Positions 34,886 through 43,538 of a stretch of DNA of 64,000 bases are shown here, piece after piece; positions within the stretch are counted from its first letter, which is position 1; each line of letters starts with the position of its first letter. Made by a program: the position numbers and the translations under genes. The DNA is from Bdellovibrio svalbardensis (GTDB lineage: Bacteria > Bdellovibrionota > Bdellovibrionia > Bdellovibrionales > Bdellovibrionaceae), in NCBI RefSeq assembly GCF_029531655.1, contig NZ_JANRMI010000004.1:532212-596211 (forward strand). Reading direction: 5' to 3'. The notes under the pieces were generated by a model. That model saw only the letters and a program-made list of their open reading frames with translations. It was not told the DNA's origin and ran no database searches.

Positions 34886-35770
34886 CTAGAAGTCAGAGAT
34901 TAGGTCGGCTAATTCGGGATAGTCCACGAAAGGGTTGCGATTTCCCTGAGCTTTAAAGATCTCATTATTTCTTCTGGCTTCATCCTCATCAACAGGATGT
35001 TCGCGATTCCATTTCTTCAAGATTGCTTCTTCTTCGGCATCGATCTTTGAATCGTATCGAACTGCAAAGTAAAGTAATGCACGAGCAACATGACCTTTAT
35101 GTTCCATCGGCGGTTCAAAGATATCCTCACTGCCTGCGGAACCGATACCGAAGCGAGAGCCTGAGTTCGGGCATTTATCGAAAGTCATTGTGTCTTGTGT
35201 AACTTCGCCAAACCAGTTGTTGCCACGAATTGCATTCAACTTCGAGTCCGCTGGAAACAAGTGATGCAAATCTGACTTCTGATCCTCTTTATTGAAGGCA
35301 CGATTGAATCGGCTTTGTGGCCAGGTGTGCTCAATATTTACGACAGTGTTATTGGGAATAGTGCCCGGTGAGGGACCTTTGCCTCTGAAGTCACTTTGAC
35401 CACGGTACTCATTGCAGTAAACATCCCATACGGCATAGCCGTTGGTGCCTTCTTGCTTTAAGTAGTAACCACCCATCAACCAAACACGTGCACCGTTGTA
35501 ACCGATCGCGCGGTGAGCATAACAACGTTCACCGGTAGCACATTGATCGACGATTTTATCGAAGCTGTTTGCTTGCACCTGATGCATTTTGCGTAGAACA
35601 GTTTTTAGTCTTTGCGCCAAGGCTTCATCTCGCACACCCGCTTTGAGATCTGCGAAAAACTCTTGCCCGTAGTATGGAAGGACTCGTGATTGTTGGCCTG
35701 CTTGCGCGACGCCAATGAACAACAACGACGTTAAAACAATCACTGACTTAATGAGCTTAGATAGCATCAT
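34886..35770 (-). CDS. secreted endonuclease I (EndA/NucM family)
   Basis: 294 residues with a signal peptide ending at AQA (about 24). The beta-beta-alpha metal nuclease core carries VNIEHTWPQSRF (catalytic His) and SDLHHLFPADSKLNAIRGN. Six cysteines suit a periplasmic or secreted enzyme. It degrades DNA and possibly RNA non-specifically. In a predator it fits digestion of prey nucleic acid (inference). AAGGAGTGG lies before ATG 35770. Its 3' end abuts repeat R2. Confidence 0.92.
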   Translation of the reverse strand: MMLSKLIKSVIVLTSLLFIGVAQAGQQSRVLPYYGQEFFADLKAGVRDEALAQRLKTVLRKMHQVQANSFDKIVDQCATGERCYAHRAIGYNGARVWLMGGYYLKQEGTNGYAVWDVYCNEYRGQSDFRGKGPSPGTIPNNTVVNIEHTWPQSRFNRAFNKEDQKSDLHHLFPADSKLNAIRGNNWFGEVTQDTMTFDKCPNSGSRFGIGSAGSEDIFEPPMEHKGHVARALLYFAVRYDSKIDAEEEAILKKWNREHPVDEDEARRNNEIFKAQGNRNPFVDYPELADLISDF

Positions 35771-35893
35771 TCGGTTCCACTCCTTGAGGCATTACTGCTG
35801 TTGGGTAGCTTGCACTCCAGCTTTGCCAGAGTTGCTGGCTGTAATGTCCGCGAAGGCCCATTTTCTGTCAATGGGTGGGTAGAAATTTCAGTG

Positions 35894-36838
35894 TTAGTAT
35901 TTAGTTAAGACAGGGACACCTTTGGTGCCCACGCGATAGGCATAACCGCCAATCAAACCGAACACAGTTCCTCCGAGATGGGCGGCATAGGCAACCCCAC
36001 TCCCAAGGCCTTCTGGAGTTGACCAAAGATTAGCCAGGTCCACGAGAAGAAAAAGAGGAAATATCATGAAAGTTGGAAGATAAATGAAACCATTATGGCC
36101 CGGCATCGGAGACACAAAATAGAAATAACGAACACGATTGCGAATCTCGGCAACGCAATAAAAAGCTAATAGCGCACTAATGGAAGCACTGGCTCCCACC
36201 ATAGGCACGGTCCCCGCTCCTTGCGAAAGCAAAAAACCCAAACCACCAGCAAGACCGCCAATCAAATACACCAACAGCAGTACACCACTGCCCGCCAGAG
36301 ACTCCACCGCAGCACCAATCACAACTAAGAACATCAAATTCGAGAGCAGATGAATCCAATTCGAATGAGAAAACTGATAGGTCAACCAAGAGAAGGGACC
36401 TTTTTCCAATGAGCTTAAACCAAATCTAAATAGCAACTGCTCTTGATATTGTTTTCGAAAAGTACTGATATCTTTTTTCCAGGCCGCGATGGCTATATCG
36501 TCACCACGATAAGTGGAAGTCTCTGCGACCTTCAGGAAATCAGCGTCACGCAAAGCATATGCCCCAAGAACACCCATCTGCTCCGTATTTTCTGGGCGCA
36601 TGTTATGAGTCCACTCAGGTTTTTCATAAAGGGTTTTTGCCGGAACATCTTTGAGATACTGATAATACAGTCGACCCGACAACGTCAGCCCATCCTCTTG
36701 CAGTAAGTTGCTTGAGGACAGCGACGAATGATGGCCGCTAAAAATAAGTATAAAGATAAAGACATTCAATAACACCAACGTCAGAGTCAGCGGAAAGCGT
36801 TTGTAATCGCGAATGTCGGCGGGGCTTGGCAGAATCAT
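35894..36838 (-). CDS. rhomboid intramembrane serine protease
   Basis: 314 residues. TM1 is at about 17-35, followed by an unusually long extracytoplasmic insert (about 36-145). The rhomboid core then has FSHSNWIHLLSNLMF (oxyanion His and Asn), catalytic Ser217 in GASAS, and catalytic His287 in AAHLGG. It cleaves membrane proteins within the bilayer. The start overlaps the RDD gene stop by 4 bp. The long N-terminal insert differs from GlpG and may select substrates. Confidence 0.9.
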   Translation of the reverse strand: MILPSPADIRDYKRFPLTLTLVLLNVFIFILIFSGHHSSLSSSNLLQEDGLTLSGRLYYQYLKDVPAKTLYEKPEWTHNMRPENTEQMGVLGAYALRDADFLKVAETSTYRGDDIAIAAWKKDISTFRKQYQEQLLFRFGLSSLEKGPFSWLTYQFSHSNWIHLLSNLMFLVVIGAAVESLAGSGVLLLVYLIGGLAGGLGFLLSQGAGTVPMVGASASISALLAFYCVAEIRNRVRYFYFVSPMPGHNGFIYLPTFMIFPLFLLVDLANLWSTPEGLGSGVAYAAHLGGTVFGLIGGYAYRVGTKGVPVLTKY

Positions 36839-38058
36839 TGAACCCCGTATTTTTCTTTGAATTCTTCAATCCAAGATTTCGCTTCCGCTCTGCTGTCAGA
36901 TTGAACACTCGCAGGCACGCGACCTGAATTACGACTTGCGCCCTCTTTTAAGGCCCAAATTGAACGAACATATTTCTTTTCCATTGCCGCTCTCAGTGCC
37001 GGCACTTTTTGCAACTTCTCAATGGCTTCCAAACTGGCAATGAAATTCCGTGACTCATATTTATCCTCAATCAAAAGGACTTGGGTCACCCATAATTTCT
37101 GATCCACATCTTTCAGCAGTTGCTTCTCGCCGTTTTCCTTTAAATAAGTTCCCAGCAGACAGGCTGATGACGTGCCATCAGCACAAATCTTTTTAAAATA
37201 TTCTTCCTGCTCTTCTTTATCAGAGATCAGGTACTTCGCCAGATAAGCCATCTCCTGGGAGTTCACAGGATCCCCCCACAACGAAGCTTCAGCTTCTTTG
37301 TGAAGACACTCATCTGAGATCTCATTGAGCATAAATAAAGCCAAGGCTGCATCCAAACGCGAAGTACCTTGCAAATCAGCGTCTTGAATTTCCTTACACT
37401 GCCCACTCGCGGTGACAGCTGTTTTGTAACCACCAGCATGCAGGGAGTGATAAGTTTTAAGCGCTCCGACCACTGCAAACAACGCAAAGATCAGAAAGCT
37501 CATGCGCATCCATGAGGAAATAAATCTTTCCTCCAGCTCCAGAGGCCCCTCATCGCTTACTTTTTTAAGTGTGATGACCATTGTATCCGACGCACGTTCA
37601 TGGAAAGCCCGGCGCAGCGGATGACTCAGAACTTCCAAAAATGGAATCGCTAAAGCAACGAAACTTAGACTAAAACAGAATGAACGAACCAGGCACTGCG
37701 AAAAGCTCACACGACCTTTTTCATGCGGATAAGAGATCACCCGCATCTGCATGAAATACTGACCCGGTGTCGCCTGCCAGAAATACATAAAGACGGATTG
37801 AATTAGAACGATTAATGCCGCTCCCAGAATAAAAACCAACAACCCGGCAACAAAACCTTCCGCTGATTGCGAGTCCAACAGGAAGTAAGTCTTTGTTTTC
37901 CTCATCAAGCCCGCAAGAAGCAAACTGACGATCGGTGAAATGATTAAGAAATCCAACACCAACGCCAAAAAGCGATCTGCCACGAAGGCAATCGCTTTTG
38001 GATTCTTTTGATTTTTATTATGGCTTGCTTCTGGAGCCGACAAATCTGGAAATAACAT
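36835..38058 (-). CDS. RDD-family membrane protein
   Basis: 407 residues. The N-terminal half is an RDD domain: FVADRFLALVLDFLIISPI (Arg/Asp signature), a GQYFMQMRVISYPHEKGRVS loop and the HERASDTMVI motif, with about four membrane helices. A further membrane helix (about 185-205) leads into a long helical, TPR-like C-terminal domain with paired cysteines, probably periplasmic. RDD proteins act as transporters or import machinery in some bacteria. Translation is coupled to the rhomboid gene, so the two may share a membrane task. Confidence 0.82.
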   Translation of the reverse strand: MLFPDLSAPEASHNKNQKNPKAIAFVADRFLALVLDFLIISPIVSLLLAGLMRKTKTYFLLDSQSAEGFVAGLLVFILGAALIVLIQSVFMYFWQATPGQYFMQMRVISYPHEKGRVSFSQCLVRSFCFSLSFVALAIPFLEVLSHPLRRAFHERASDTMVITLKKVSDEGPLELEERFISSWMRMSFLIFALFAVVGALKTYHSLHAGGYKTAVTASGQCKEIQDADLQGTSRLDAALALFMLNEISDECLHKEAEASLWGDPVNSQEMAYLAKYLISDKEEQEEYFKKICADGTSSACLLGTYLKENGEKQLLKDVDQKLWVTQVLLIEDKYESRNFIASLEAIEKLQKVPALRAAMEKKYVRSIWALKEGASRNSGRVPASVQSDSRAEAKSWIEEFKEKYGVQ

Positions 38059-38097
38059 ACAGATTGTATCGGCTTGGGACAGAAAAGACTAAAGTGT

Positions 38098-38712
38098 TTA
38101 CTTCGTGAATTTCAAGGAATGAATGCGACCTTGTTCATCTAAAGCGAAGTGGGCTTGCCCCACGATCGTCTTGCCGCTATCGATCAGGCTGTACACCTGT
38201 TCTGTCTCAGAACCTTGACTTGGAGACACTTCGACAAATTCAATTCCAAAGGCATTCGAGTACTTTTTAAGGAACTGTGCTTTATCTGCGATGGCCATCG
38301 GCGTTTCGCCCGCTTGAGCATCAATAAACTCAAGGCTTTCGATACGACCTTTTGCCAGTTTCATTCCGTATTTACCTTCAAGATAACCAAAGATGAGTTC
38401 ATCACGCACGGTTGGCCGCTCTGCAAGATTGGCTGCGAATGCCGTCTCCCCGTTTAAACGCTTTGCCAGTTCATGCTCCCATTTCACATCACGCGCGAAA
38501 ACTGCAGGCTCGAAACTCGCAACTTGACGAGTGCCATGCGCAGAAAGACTGTGATCAGCATTGTCCACCAACCACTGATTCACAAAAACAGTCATCAAGA
38601 GAACCGAAGCAATGGAAAGAAACAAAACAGCTTTTTGCTCTTGGGCTTTGTCTTGCAATCTTTTTCTCAAAGATCTTTCTTTTGGAAATTCAATCACCTT
38701 AGCGTTCCCCAT
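38098..38712 (-). CDS. single-pass membrane protein of unknown function
   Basis: 204 residues from ATG 38712 (GGGAG six bases upstream; a GTG at 38727 is less likely). A basic cytoplasmic stretch (about 10-27) is followed by one membrane helix (about 30-47) and a periplasmic domain of mixed alpha/beta character. No family is recognised. It lies 39 bp upstream of the RDD-rhomboid pair on the same strand and may be in their operon. Confidence 0.7.
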   Translation of the reverse strand: MGNAKVIEFPKERSLRKRLQDKAQEQKAVLFLSIASVLLMTVFVNQWLVDNADHSLSAHGTRQVASFEPAVFARDVKWEHELAKRLNGETAFAANLAERPTVRDELIFGYLEGKYGMKLAKGRIESLEFIDAQAGETPMAIADKAQFLKKYSNAFGIEFVEVSPSQGSETEQVYSLIDSGKTIVGQAHFALDEQGRIHSLKFTK

Positions 38713-38932
38713 TTGATCTCCCTGCACGGCGTTCGATTTTAGTTATCGTCATAAATGTAAGTCTTCATGAGTAACTGGTTACAAAGGACCTTGCCAGGAG
38801 TGTGCCTGCATCACTTCTAATATATTATCTGTCGCCGTAAAATGCATGTACACATGCACAAAAGGCGTTTGACGTATCACTTTGATCATCTCATGTTGAA
38901 ACACAAAATACAGCTGGACCTCACTCTAGGTT

Positions 38933-38958
38933 TTACTCCGGCAGCGCCGGAGTGCAGA
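38933..38958. repeat. short palindromic repeat, third copy (family R3)
   Basis: ACTCCGGC-AGC-GCCGGAGT followed by GCAGAAC. Compared with 29986-30044 the stem pairs TG/CA became GG/CC together. It lies just beyond the 3' end of the S41 gene. Confidence 0.75.
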
Positions 38959-38967
38959 ACAGAATAG

Positions 38968-40194
38968 CTAGTTCCGCAGCATTTCATCGACCCAGGAATC
39001 AATACCAGCCTGCATTTGCGGCAGCTTGTAGTAGAGAACCCTATCGACACTCACGCCTTGACCTTCGATGCGTTGTCCACGAGCGCTTTGATAATAAGCT
39101 TCAGGAATTGAGATTTGCACACCAGGCGCAATCTCATCCATCGGATACCAAACACCGACCAAGAGCTGTCCCCGGCTGGGTGCTCCTGCAATATAGCTTT
39201 TCTTAAATTCTTTCAAAGCTTGTGCGACCATCTCCGAAACTGAAGAGGATTTTCCGTCGATCAAAACCCTCACCTTGCCGGTAAAGCAGCCTTCAGATTT
39301 AAAAGTTCTTAAAGAGACTTTCTTGTTAACATCAAGCACCGCAAGTTGGTTTTCATCTTTCAAGTCATTGGGAAGATCAGCCTTGGAGTCTTGCGCATAA
39401 CGTGGCTTTACCAACTGGCCCACTTCAACAGGTTCACAAATAAATTCCGAGAGCAATCGCAAGCCCGCGACAAAATTTCCACCCGCGTTGCCACGCAAAT
39501 CTAAGACGACCATTTTAGAATCACGAAGATCAAGAGAAAGCGCCTTCATTTTTTCTTCGGTGAAAAAATCCGCTCGAAACGAAGGAACTTTTAAAACTGA
39601 AACCTTGCTGGAAAACTTTTGAACTCTCAGACTGTCGTCTCGTTGAAACGATCCCTGCTTGATTTCAAAGCTTAGATTTTCCTTACCACGCAGAATTCGA
39701 TATTGCCCCGGTTCACTGGCCACAGTCCAGGAACTGGGCTGCTCCCCATTCAAAGAAACAACAATATCGCCTTTCTTAAGGCCCGCTTTTTCGGCAGGTG
39801 ACTGGGGATGTACTTTAAAGATGACCAGTTCACTCTCAACGAAGTCTCCCTCAAGACCCGTGTCCGTGGATTCTCCTTGCCAAATATTTTGCACTTCTTT
39901 GGCATCATAGATTTCCAAATGAGATACCTTCAAAAGATCGAACACATTATTGAGGTCTTGGATGATTAATTTTTTCGGAGAATATGCAGTCACCAAGCGA
40001 CTGCGACGAAGGCAGGTTTTCTTCCAGTCGGCCAGTTGATCATCGGAAAGGTAAATTTTCTCCGCGACAAAATTACAGACCAGAGGATAGGGATTCACAA
40101 ACGACTTTTGCATCGCAAAGAAAAAGGCCCCCACGGCGCAGGCCAATGCTAAGAAGGTGGCGAGAACGATTTTAACCATCGAGTTCGCTATCAT
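38968..40194 (-). CDS. S41-family carboxyl-terminal processing-type protease
   Basis: 408 residues with an N-terminal signal or anchor (about 7-28). A PDZ domain (about 115-180; HPQSPAEKAGLKKGDIVVSLNG) precedes the S41 peptidase domain. The LDLRGNAGGN block and catalytic Ser318 in KSSSVSE are present, with the expected Lys further on. Ctp/Tsp-like enzymes trim periplasmic proteins. There is no clear ribosome site before ATG 40194; ATG 40179 is an alternative. Confidence 0.88.
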   Translation of the reverse strand: MIANSMVKIVLATFLALACAVGAFFFAMQKSFVNPYPLVCNFVAEKIYLSDDQLADWKKTCLRRSRLVTAYSPKKLIIQDLNNVFDLLKVSHLEIYDAKEVQNIWQGESTDTGLEGDFVESELVIFKVHPQSPAEKAGLKKGDIVVSLNGEQPSSWTVASEPGQYRILRGKENLSFEIKQGSFQRDDSLRVQKFSSKVSVLKVPSFRADFFTEEKMKALSLDLRDSKMVVLDLRGNAGGNFVAGLRLLSEFICEPVEVGQLVKPRYAQDSKADLPNDLKDENQLAVLDVNKKVSLRTFKSEGCFTGKVRVLIDGKSSSVSEMVAQALKEFKKSYIAGAPSRGQLLVGVWYPMDEIAPGVQISIPEAYYQSARGQRIEGQGVSVDRVLYYKLPQMQAGIDSWVDEMLRN

Positions 40195-40236
40195 GTCTAC
40201 ACCCCGACTTCATCGGAGCAGGTTTAAGGTGAACGC

Positions 40237-40264
40237 AAAATGGACTTCTTACGAAGTCCATTTT
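40237..40264. terminator. hairpin after the Fis-type gene
   Basis: AAAATGGACTTC-TTAC-GAAGTCCATTTT, perfect 12-bp stem, between the Fis-type gene and the S41 gene. The terminal T4 makes a short terminator on the minus strand. Confidence 0.65.
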
Positions 40265-40317
40265 GTTCTTCCAATCTATCGAATCAAGATTGAAGAAAAT
40301 TTTTGTTGCATAAAAAA

Positions 40318-40764
40318 TTATGCAGCAATCGGTCCTGATTTCTTCTTGCGAGCTGCAGAAGGATCAATATGGTATTGCTTCACTTTGCGATACAAAGTCG
40401 CGCGACCGATACCCAAAGCTTTTGCAGCTTCAGTCAAGTTGCCTTTGTATTGAACGATTGCATTTTCAATTGCTTGTGCTTCCAACTCTTCCATTTTTTG
40501 AACGTTAGAAGAAGCTGTTGAAGCCGTTGCAGTTGGGAATTGAAGAACATTGCCACCAGCATCAGTAGTTACAGGGCTATTGCCTGATACCAACGCAGGA
40601 ACACCCGCTGCAAGTTGTTGTCTGAAAAAATTATTGTCCAAGCCTTCACGCCATTGCGCTGAAGAATAAGCATGAACAGTCACATCATGGTTCTCCCAGT
40701 ACTTCTTTGCGTTATCTACGGTTTCCTGGTTATCGCTCACCACGATCATTACTGTACGTGACAT
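40318..40764 (-). CDS. Fis-type HTH regulator without ATPase domain
   Basis: 148 residues from ATG 40764, behind the strong site GGGGAGG. The N-terminal about 60 residues look like a short receiver-like alpha/beta segment (MIVVSDNQETVDNAKKYW) with no full phosphorylation site. A Thr/Ala-rich linker follows. The C-terminal Fis/NtrC HTH is ENAIVQYKGNLTEAAKALGI then GRATLYRKVKQYHID. There is no central AAA+ domain, so it cannot open sigma-54 promoters itself. A sigma-28-like promoter lies upstream. Confidence 0.85.
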   Translation of the reverse strand: MSRTVMIVVSDNQETVDNAKKYWENHDVTVHAYSSAQWREGLDNNFFRQQLAAGVPALVSGNSPVTTDAGGNVLQFPTATASTASSNVQKMEELEAQAIENAIVQYKGNLTEAAKALGIGRATLYRKVKQYHIDPSAARKKKSGPIAA

Positions 40765-40817
40765 TCTAGTCCTCCCCTTTTGAAACATTAACGAATGCTA
40801 TTTGACTCACTTTGTAC

Positions 40818-40844
40818 CTATCGGCGTTCCATCGTGAGACTAAA
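40818..40844 (-). promoter_or_regulatory. candidate sigma-28 (FliA) promoter
   Basis: On the minus strand TTTAGTCT, exactly 11 bases, then GCCGATAG: five of eight and seven of eight matches to TAAAGTTT-N11-GCCGATAA with consensus spacing. The start site would fall about 45 bases before the Fis-type start codon. Confidence 0.6.
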
Positions 40845-41000
40845 GAGCCAGAATCAATTTTTTTTTGAGACACTTTAAACTGGCCAAAACACTCGACTTT
40901 TGTAGGTCTAGGAAATGGCTCTTGCTTTTTGTTCTCTTTCGAGTCGGCTTCTGCCTCTTTATATAAGAGATGGCTTCGTTCCTGGTTATCGGAAGTGCGA
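40845..41000. other. spacer before palindromic element C
   Basis: No gene seen. Together with element C and the hairpin at 41212 it makes 571 bp of non-coding DNA (40765-41335). Confidence 0.55.
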
Positions 41001-41150
41001 GGGTTTGGGGATGAGGGTGAAGGCTTGCTGGTGCTTCGGGGGCGGCACGCCTTCCAGGCTCGTCAGCGCCGGCTACGCCGGTTCGGGCCATCCGGGCCCC
41101 GCTGAAGGCCGCCCTACGACCATCAATCCTTCACCCTCATCCCCAAACTC
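41001..41150. repeat. branched palindromic element, copy C (family R1)
   Basis: 150-bp divergent copy. The arms 41003-41023 / 41128-41148 are a perfect 21-bp inverted repeat and continue with two mismatches. The core has internal loop GCTTCGG/TACG, stem GGGCGGC/GCCGCCC, hairpin GCCT-TCC-AGGC, and stem TCAGCG/CGCTGA (41063-41068 / 41100-41105). That stem encloses hairpins CCGGC-TAC-GCCGG and GGGCC-ATCCG-GGCCC joined by TTC. Every stem of copies A and B is kept with changed base pairs. Confidence 0.88.
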
Positions 41151-41211
41151 GTCTTCGATTGGAATTGGCTTCTTCTGTTATTGAGGAATCTGCGATTCGG
41201 TTGGAACATAG

Positions 41212-41275
41212 AAAAAGGTACGGACACACTTTTGGTTTCGCAGAGGCGTCACCAAAAGTGTGTCCGTACCTTTTT
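41212..41275. repeat. perfect 24-bp inverted repeat with GTGTGTCCGTACC arms (family R4)
   Basis: Arms 41212-41235 and 41252-41275 are perfect complements with a 16-base loop, and the arms carry AAAAAGGTACGGACACAC. A related single arm (AAGTGTGTCCGTACC) recurs at 43462-43476. A/T runs at both ends could give bidirectional termination. Confidence 0.88.
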
Positions 41276-41299
41276 GCTGCCGCAGAGAGAATCGGAGGC

Positions 41300-41330
41300 A
41301 AAAAAGGCCGTCTCGAAAGACAGCCTTTTG
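41300..41330 (-). terminator. terminator of the 41336 gene
   Basis: On the minus strand AAAAGGCTGTC-TTTCGA-GACGGCCTTTTTT with one mismatch, directly after the gene. Its sequence closely matches the terminator at 43483. Confidence 0.8.
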
Positions 41331-41335
41331 GGGAT

Positions 41336-41761
41336 CTATTTTTGTGGTTCGCAGTTGATAGTTACTGCTTTGGTGCCGTAGTCCTTTGCTCTAAGGTGGC
41401 AGCTTATCATGAAAGATGTCGTTTCGATTTCGTTACAATCGCCGGCGCAATAATGAACCGCCATTGTTTTTACACTCACCAAGTAGTCTCTTTCTTCAAA
41501 AGAACTTCCTGTTCTGGCACTCTGATAATTTGAAACTTCCAGAGCGTCTACGCCTTGAACTCCATGGGATTGAAAATCTTTGTCCGCTAGTGCTATCCCA
41601 ATGACGGTGTCTTTGTTTTTAATTTGTTTTCTGACTTCAGCGACAACTTGTTGCTGGCGTACTTTTACGATTTGTTCTACGGGAATAAGTTCATCACTTG
41701 CCTGAGAGAACTGAGCCATTGATAACATCAAGCCAGTGATAATAAGTGCTACTGTTTTCAT
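41336..41761 (-). CDS. small secreted protein of unknown function
   Basis: 141 residues with a signal peptide cleaved around SQA (residue 21). The mature part has a helical N-half and three or four cysteines in the C-half (YCAGDCNEIE, ISCHLRAK, NCEPQK), suggesting disulfides outside the cytoplasm. No family is recognised. Good ribosome site (AAGGAGATATT). The two plus-strand open frames across it are shadows. Confidence 0.75.
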   Translation of the reverse strand: MKTVALIITGLMLSMAQFSQASDELIPVEQIVKVRQQQVVAEVRKQIKNKDTVIGIALADKDFQSHGVQGVDALEVSNYQSARTGSSFEERDYLVSVKTMAVHYCAGDCNEIETTSFMISCHLRAKDYGTKAVTINCEPQK

Positions 41762-41960
41762 CTAATATCTCCTTGTTTAAGTTCGTTATGAGTTCATTTG
41801 ACGCATTGAATAATATCAGAAGGCATAAAATCGAACAGTTATATTATGATTCGATAAAACATAAACAATACAATATGATATAAAGATATATCCGATAATT
41901 CTAGAATCGTTTTTATGCAGGCGTGATACATCAACTCAAAACATAAGGCAAAGGGCGGTT

Positions 41961-43400
41961 ATGTCCGTATTGAAGGAACAACTACAGAATGCTGATAAGC
42001 TCTTGCGACAGGCTCGCATCGCTGAGGCTGTACGACTTCTTCCGAAAAAAGACTTCGAGGGTCTATCTAGAGAAGAGCGCTTGCTGGCGGCGAATATCTC
42101 TCGTCGAACCTATCACATCGGCTTGGGGTTGCGACTTCTTCATCCTCTGATTTTCTCTGAGCACTCACGACCGCAAGAAAGAGAACTGGCTGAGTATGCA
42201 GTTCTTCTAACCCTGAATGGAGGCTTCGAAGAAGCTAAGAGATTATTAAACCCAATTCAGAAACCGCAACATCCAGAAACGCTTCTTGCAAAAGTATGGA
42301 CCCACTTCGGCGTATGGGAGTTCCAAGAGTCGATTCCTCTATTGACGGAATATATTCAACAACAGAAGGATCCCTACTATAATTTTGCAGGTCGCATCAA
42401 CTTAACAGAGGCTCTTTTTGAAACACGAGATCTTACGCGCTGTGAACGTGAACTTGAAAGTATCATCAAAGAACTTTCTGCGACATCATTCGGCCGACTG
42501 CGAGCAAATGCCTTGCATATTCAGGGAATGCTTCTTCATGCTCAAGGCGATCTAAAAAAGTCCCAACAAGTTTTGCAACAAGGTTTGAGTATTTTTGGAA
42601 AAGCAAAAACTTCCGATAAACTTTTATTGCATCGACAGATAGGTATCAATACCGCCACCGAACTAAACGATCTCAAACCACTTAAGGATTTCCGCAAGGT
42701 CGCAGCCAAAGATCGCGCTTGGGACAGCTTACGAAAAGTGGATCTAGAGTCCTTGAAAATCAAATTCGACCGATCACTATTCTTAAAACTCTATTTCGGA
42801 ACGCCGTTTGTTCAGTTCCGACGCGATCTAGAACGATTGTTTCCAAATGCTGAAGTGCCCGATACTTTTCGTTGGGGGGACAACAAGGGCTCCTGTCTTG
42901 ATTTAAGCTCAGGAAAGTTTTTACGAGGACCAGATTCTGTTCTTTCAGGAGTTTCTTTGAAGCTACTCGAAGTGTTTTCGAAAGACTTGTACTCGCCGCT
43001 AAAAATCGGCGACATCTTTAGCGGACTATTTCCTGACGAGCATTTTCATTTCGTCAATTCACCGAACAGAGTCAGACAAGCCCTTCATCGATTTCGCCAA
43101 GATATAGAAGAAAAGAAATTGCCACTTTCACTAACTTATCGCGAAGGCTTTTACCTTTTAAAGCCCTTAAAAAACTTCGCAGTGATGAGAGATTTGCAGA
43201 GTTTAAACCGCAATGTTTCGACCGATTCCCAATTTGAAATTTTAAAAGCGCTGAAATACTTTTCACGAAAAGAAGCCATGAGTGCTTTGGGTCTTCCTAA
43301 AGCCACCGCCATTCGTCTGATCGGACGATATGTCGCCGAAGGAAAGCTTTCACAAATTGGTGTCGGAAAATCAACGATGTATAAAGTCGTTTCGTATTAA
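41961..43400 (+). CDS. TPR protein with winged-helix DNA-binding domains
   Basis: 479 residues, cytoplasmic. Residues 1-240 are helical TPR-like repeats. Residues about 330-415 resemble an OmpR/PhoB-type winged helix (VSLKLLEVFSKDLYSPLKIG, NRVRQALHRFRQDIEE, YREGFYLLKP). The last 45 residues form another small HTH (RKEAMSALGLPKATAIRLIG). The layout suggests a transcription regulator sensing through TPRs, in the style of BTAD/SARP proteins but with reversed order. Target unknown. AAAGGGCGG precedes the ATG. Confidence 0.7.
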   Translation: MSVLKEQLQNADKLLRQARIAEAVRLLPKKDFEGLSREERLLAANISRRTYHIGLGLRLLHPLIFSEHSRPQERELAEYAVLLTLNGGFEEAKRLLNPIQKPQHPETLLAKVWTHFGVWEFQESIPLLTEYIQQQKDPYYNFAGRINLTEALFETRDLTRCERELESIIKELSATSFGRLRANALHIQGMLLHAQGDLKKSQQVLQQGLSIFGKAKTSDKLLLHRQIGINTATELNDLKPLKDFRKVAAKDRAWDSLRKVDLESLKIKFDRSLFLKLYFGTPFVQFRRDLERLFPNAEVPDTFRWGDNKGSCLDLSSGKFLRGPDSVLSGVSLKLLEVFSKDLYSPLKIGDIFSGLFPDEHFHFVNSPNRVRQALHRFRQDIEEKKLPLSLTYREGFYLLKPLKNFAVMRDLQSLNRNVSTDSQFEILKALKYFSRKEAMSALGLPKATAIRLIGRYVAEGKLSQIGVGKSTMYKVVSY

Positions 43401-43456
43401 TTCAATAACCAATATTTTAACCGAAAATTTCGATCCGCATTTAACGCACATGCGAC

Positions 43457-43516
43457 ACCATAAGTGTGTCCGTACCTTAGGCAAAAAAAAGGCCGTCGTT
43501 AAGACAGCCTTTTTAG
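43457..43516. repeat. GTGTGTCCGTACC motif followed by a terminator (family R4, single arm)
   Basis: ACCATAAGTGTGTCCGTACC is followed by GGC and a terminator hairpin AAAAGGCCGTC-GTTAA-GACAGCCTTTT. The same order (motif, GGC, A-run, GGCCGTC...GACAGCC) occurs at 41252-41330. It sits between convergent genes and reads as a T8 terminator for the minus gene at 43539. Confidence 0.75.
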
Positions 43517-43538
43517 TGGTTTTAATAAGAACAAAAAA

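Noticed and set aside
34639..34956. Frames on both strands over repeat R2 copy 2
   Set aside because: They run through the repeat and into endA in the wrong frame; no domain or ribosome site.
41159..41533. 124-residue plus-strand frame over the R4 hairpin and the 41336 gene
   Set aside because: It crosses a perfect hairpin and lies antisense to a gene with a signal peptide and strong ribosome site.
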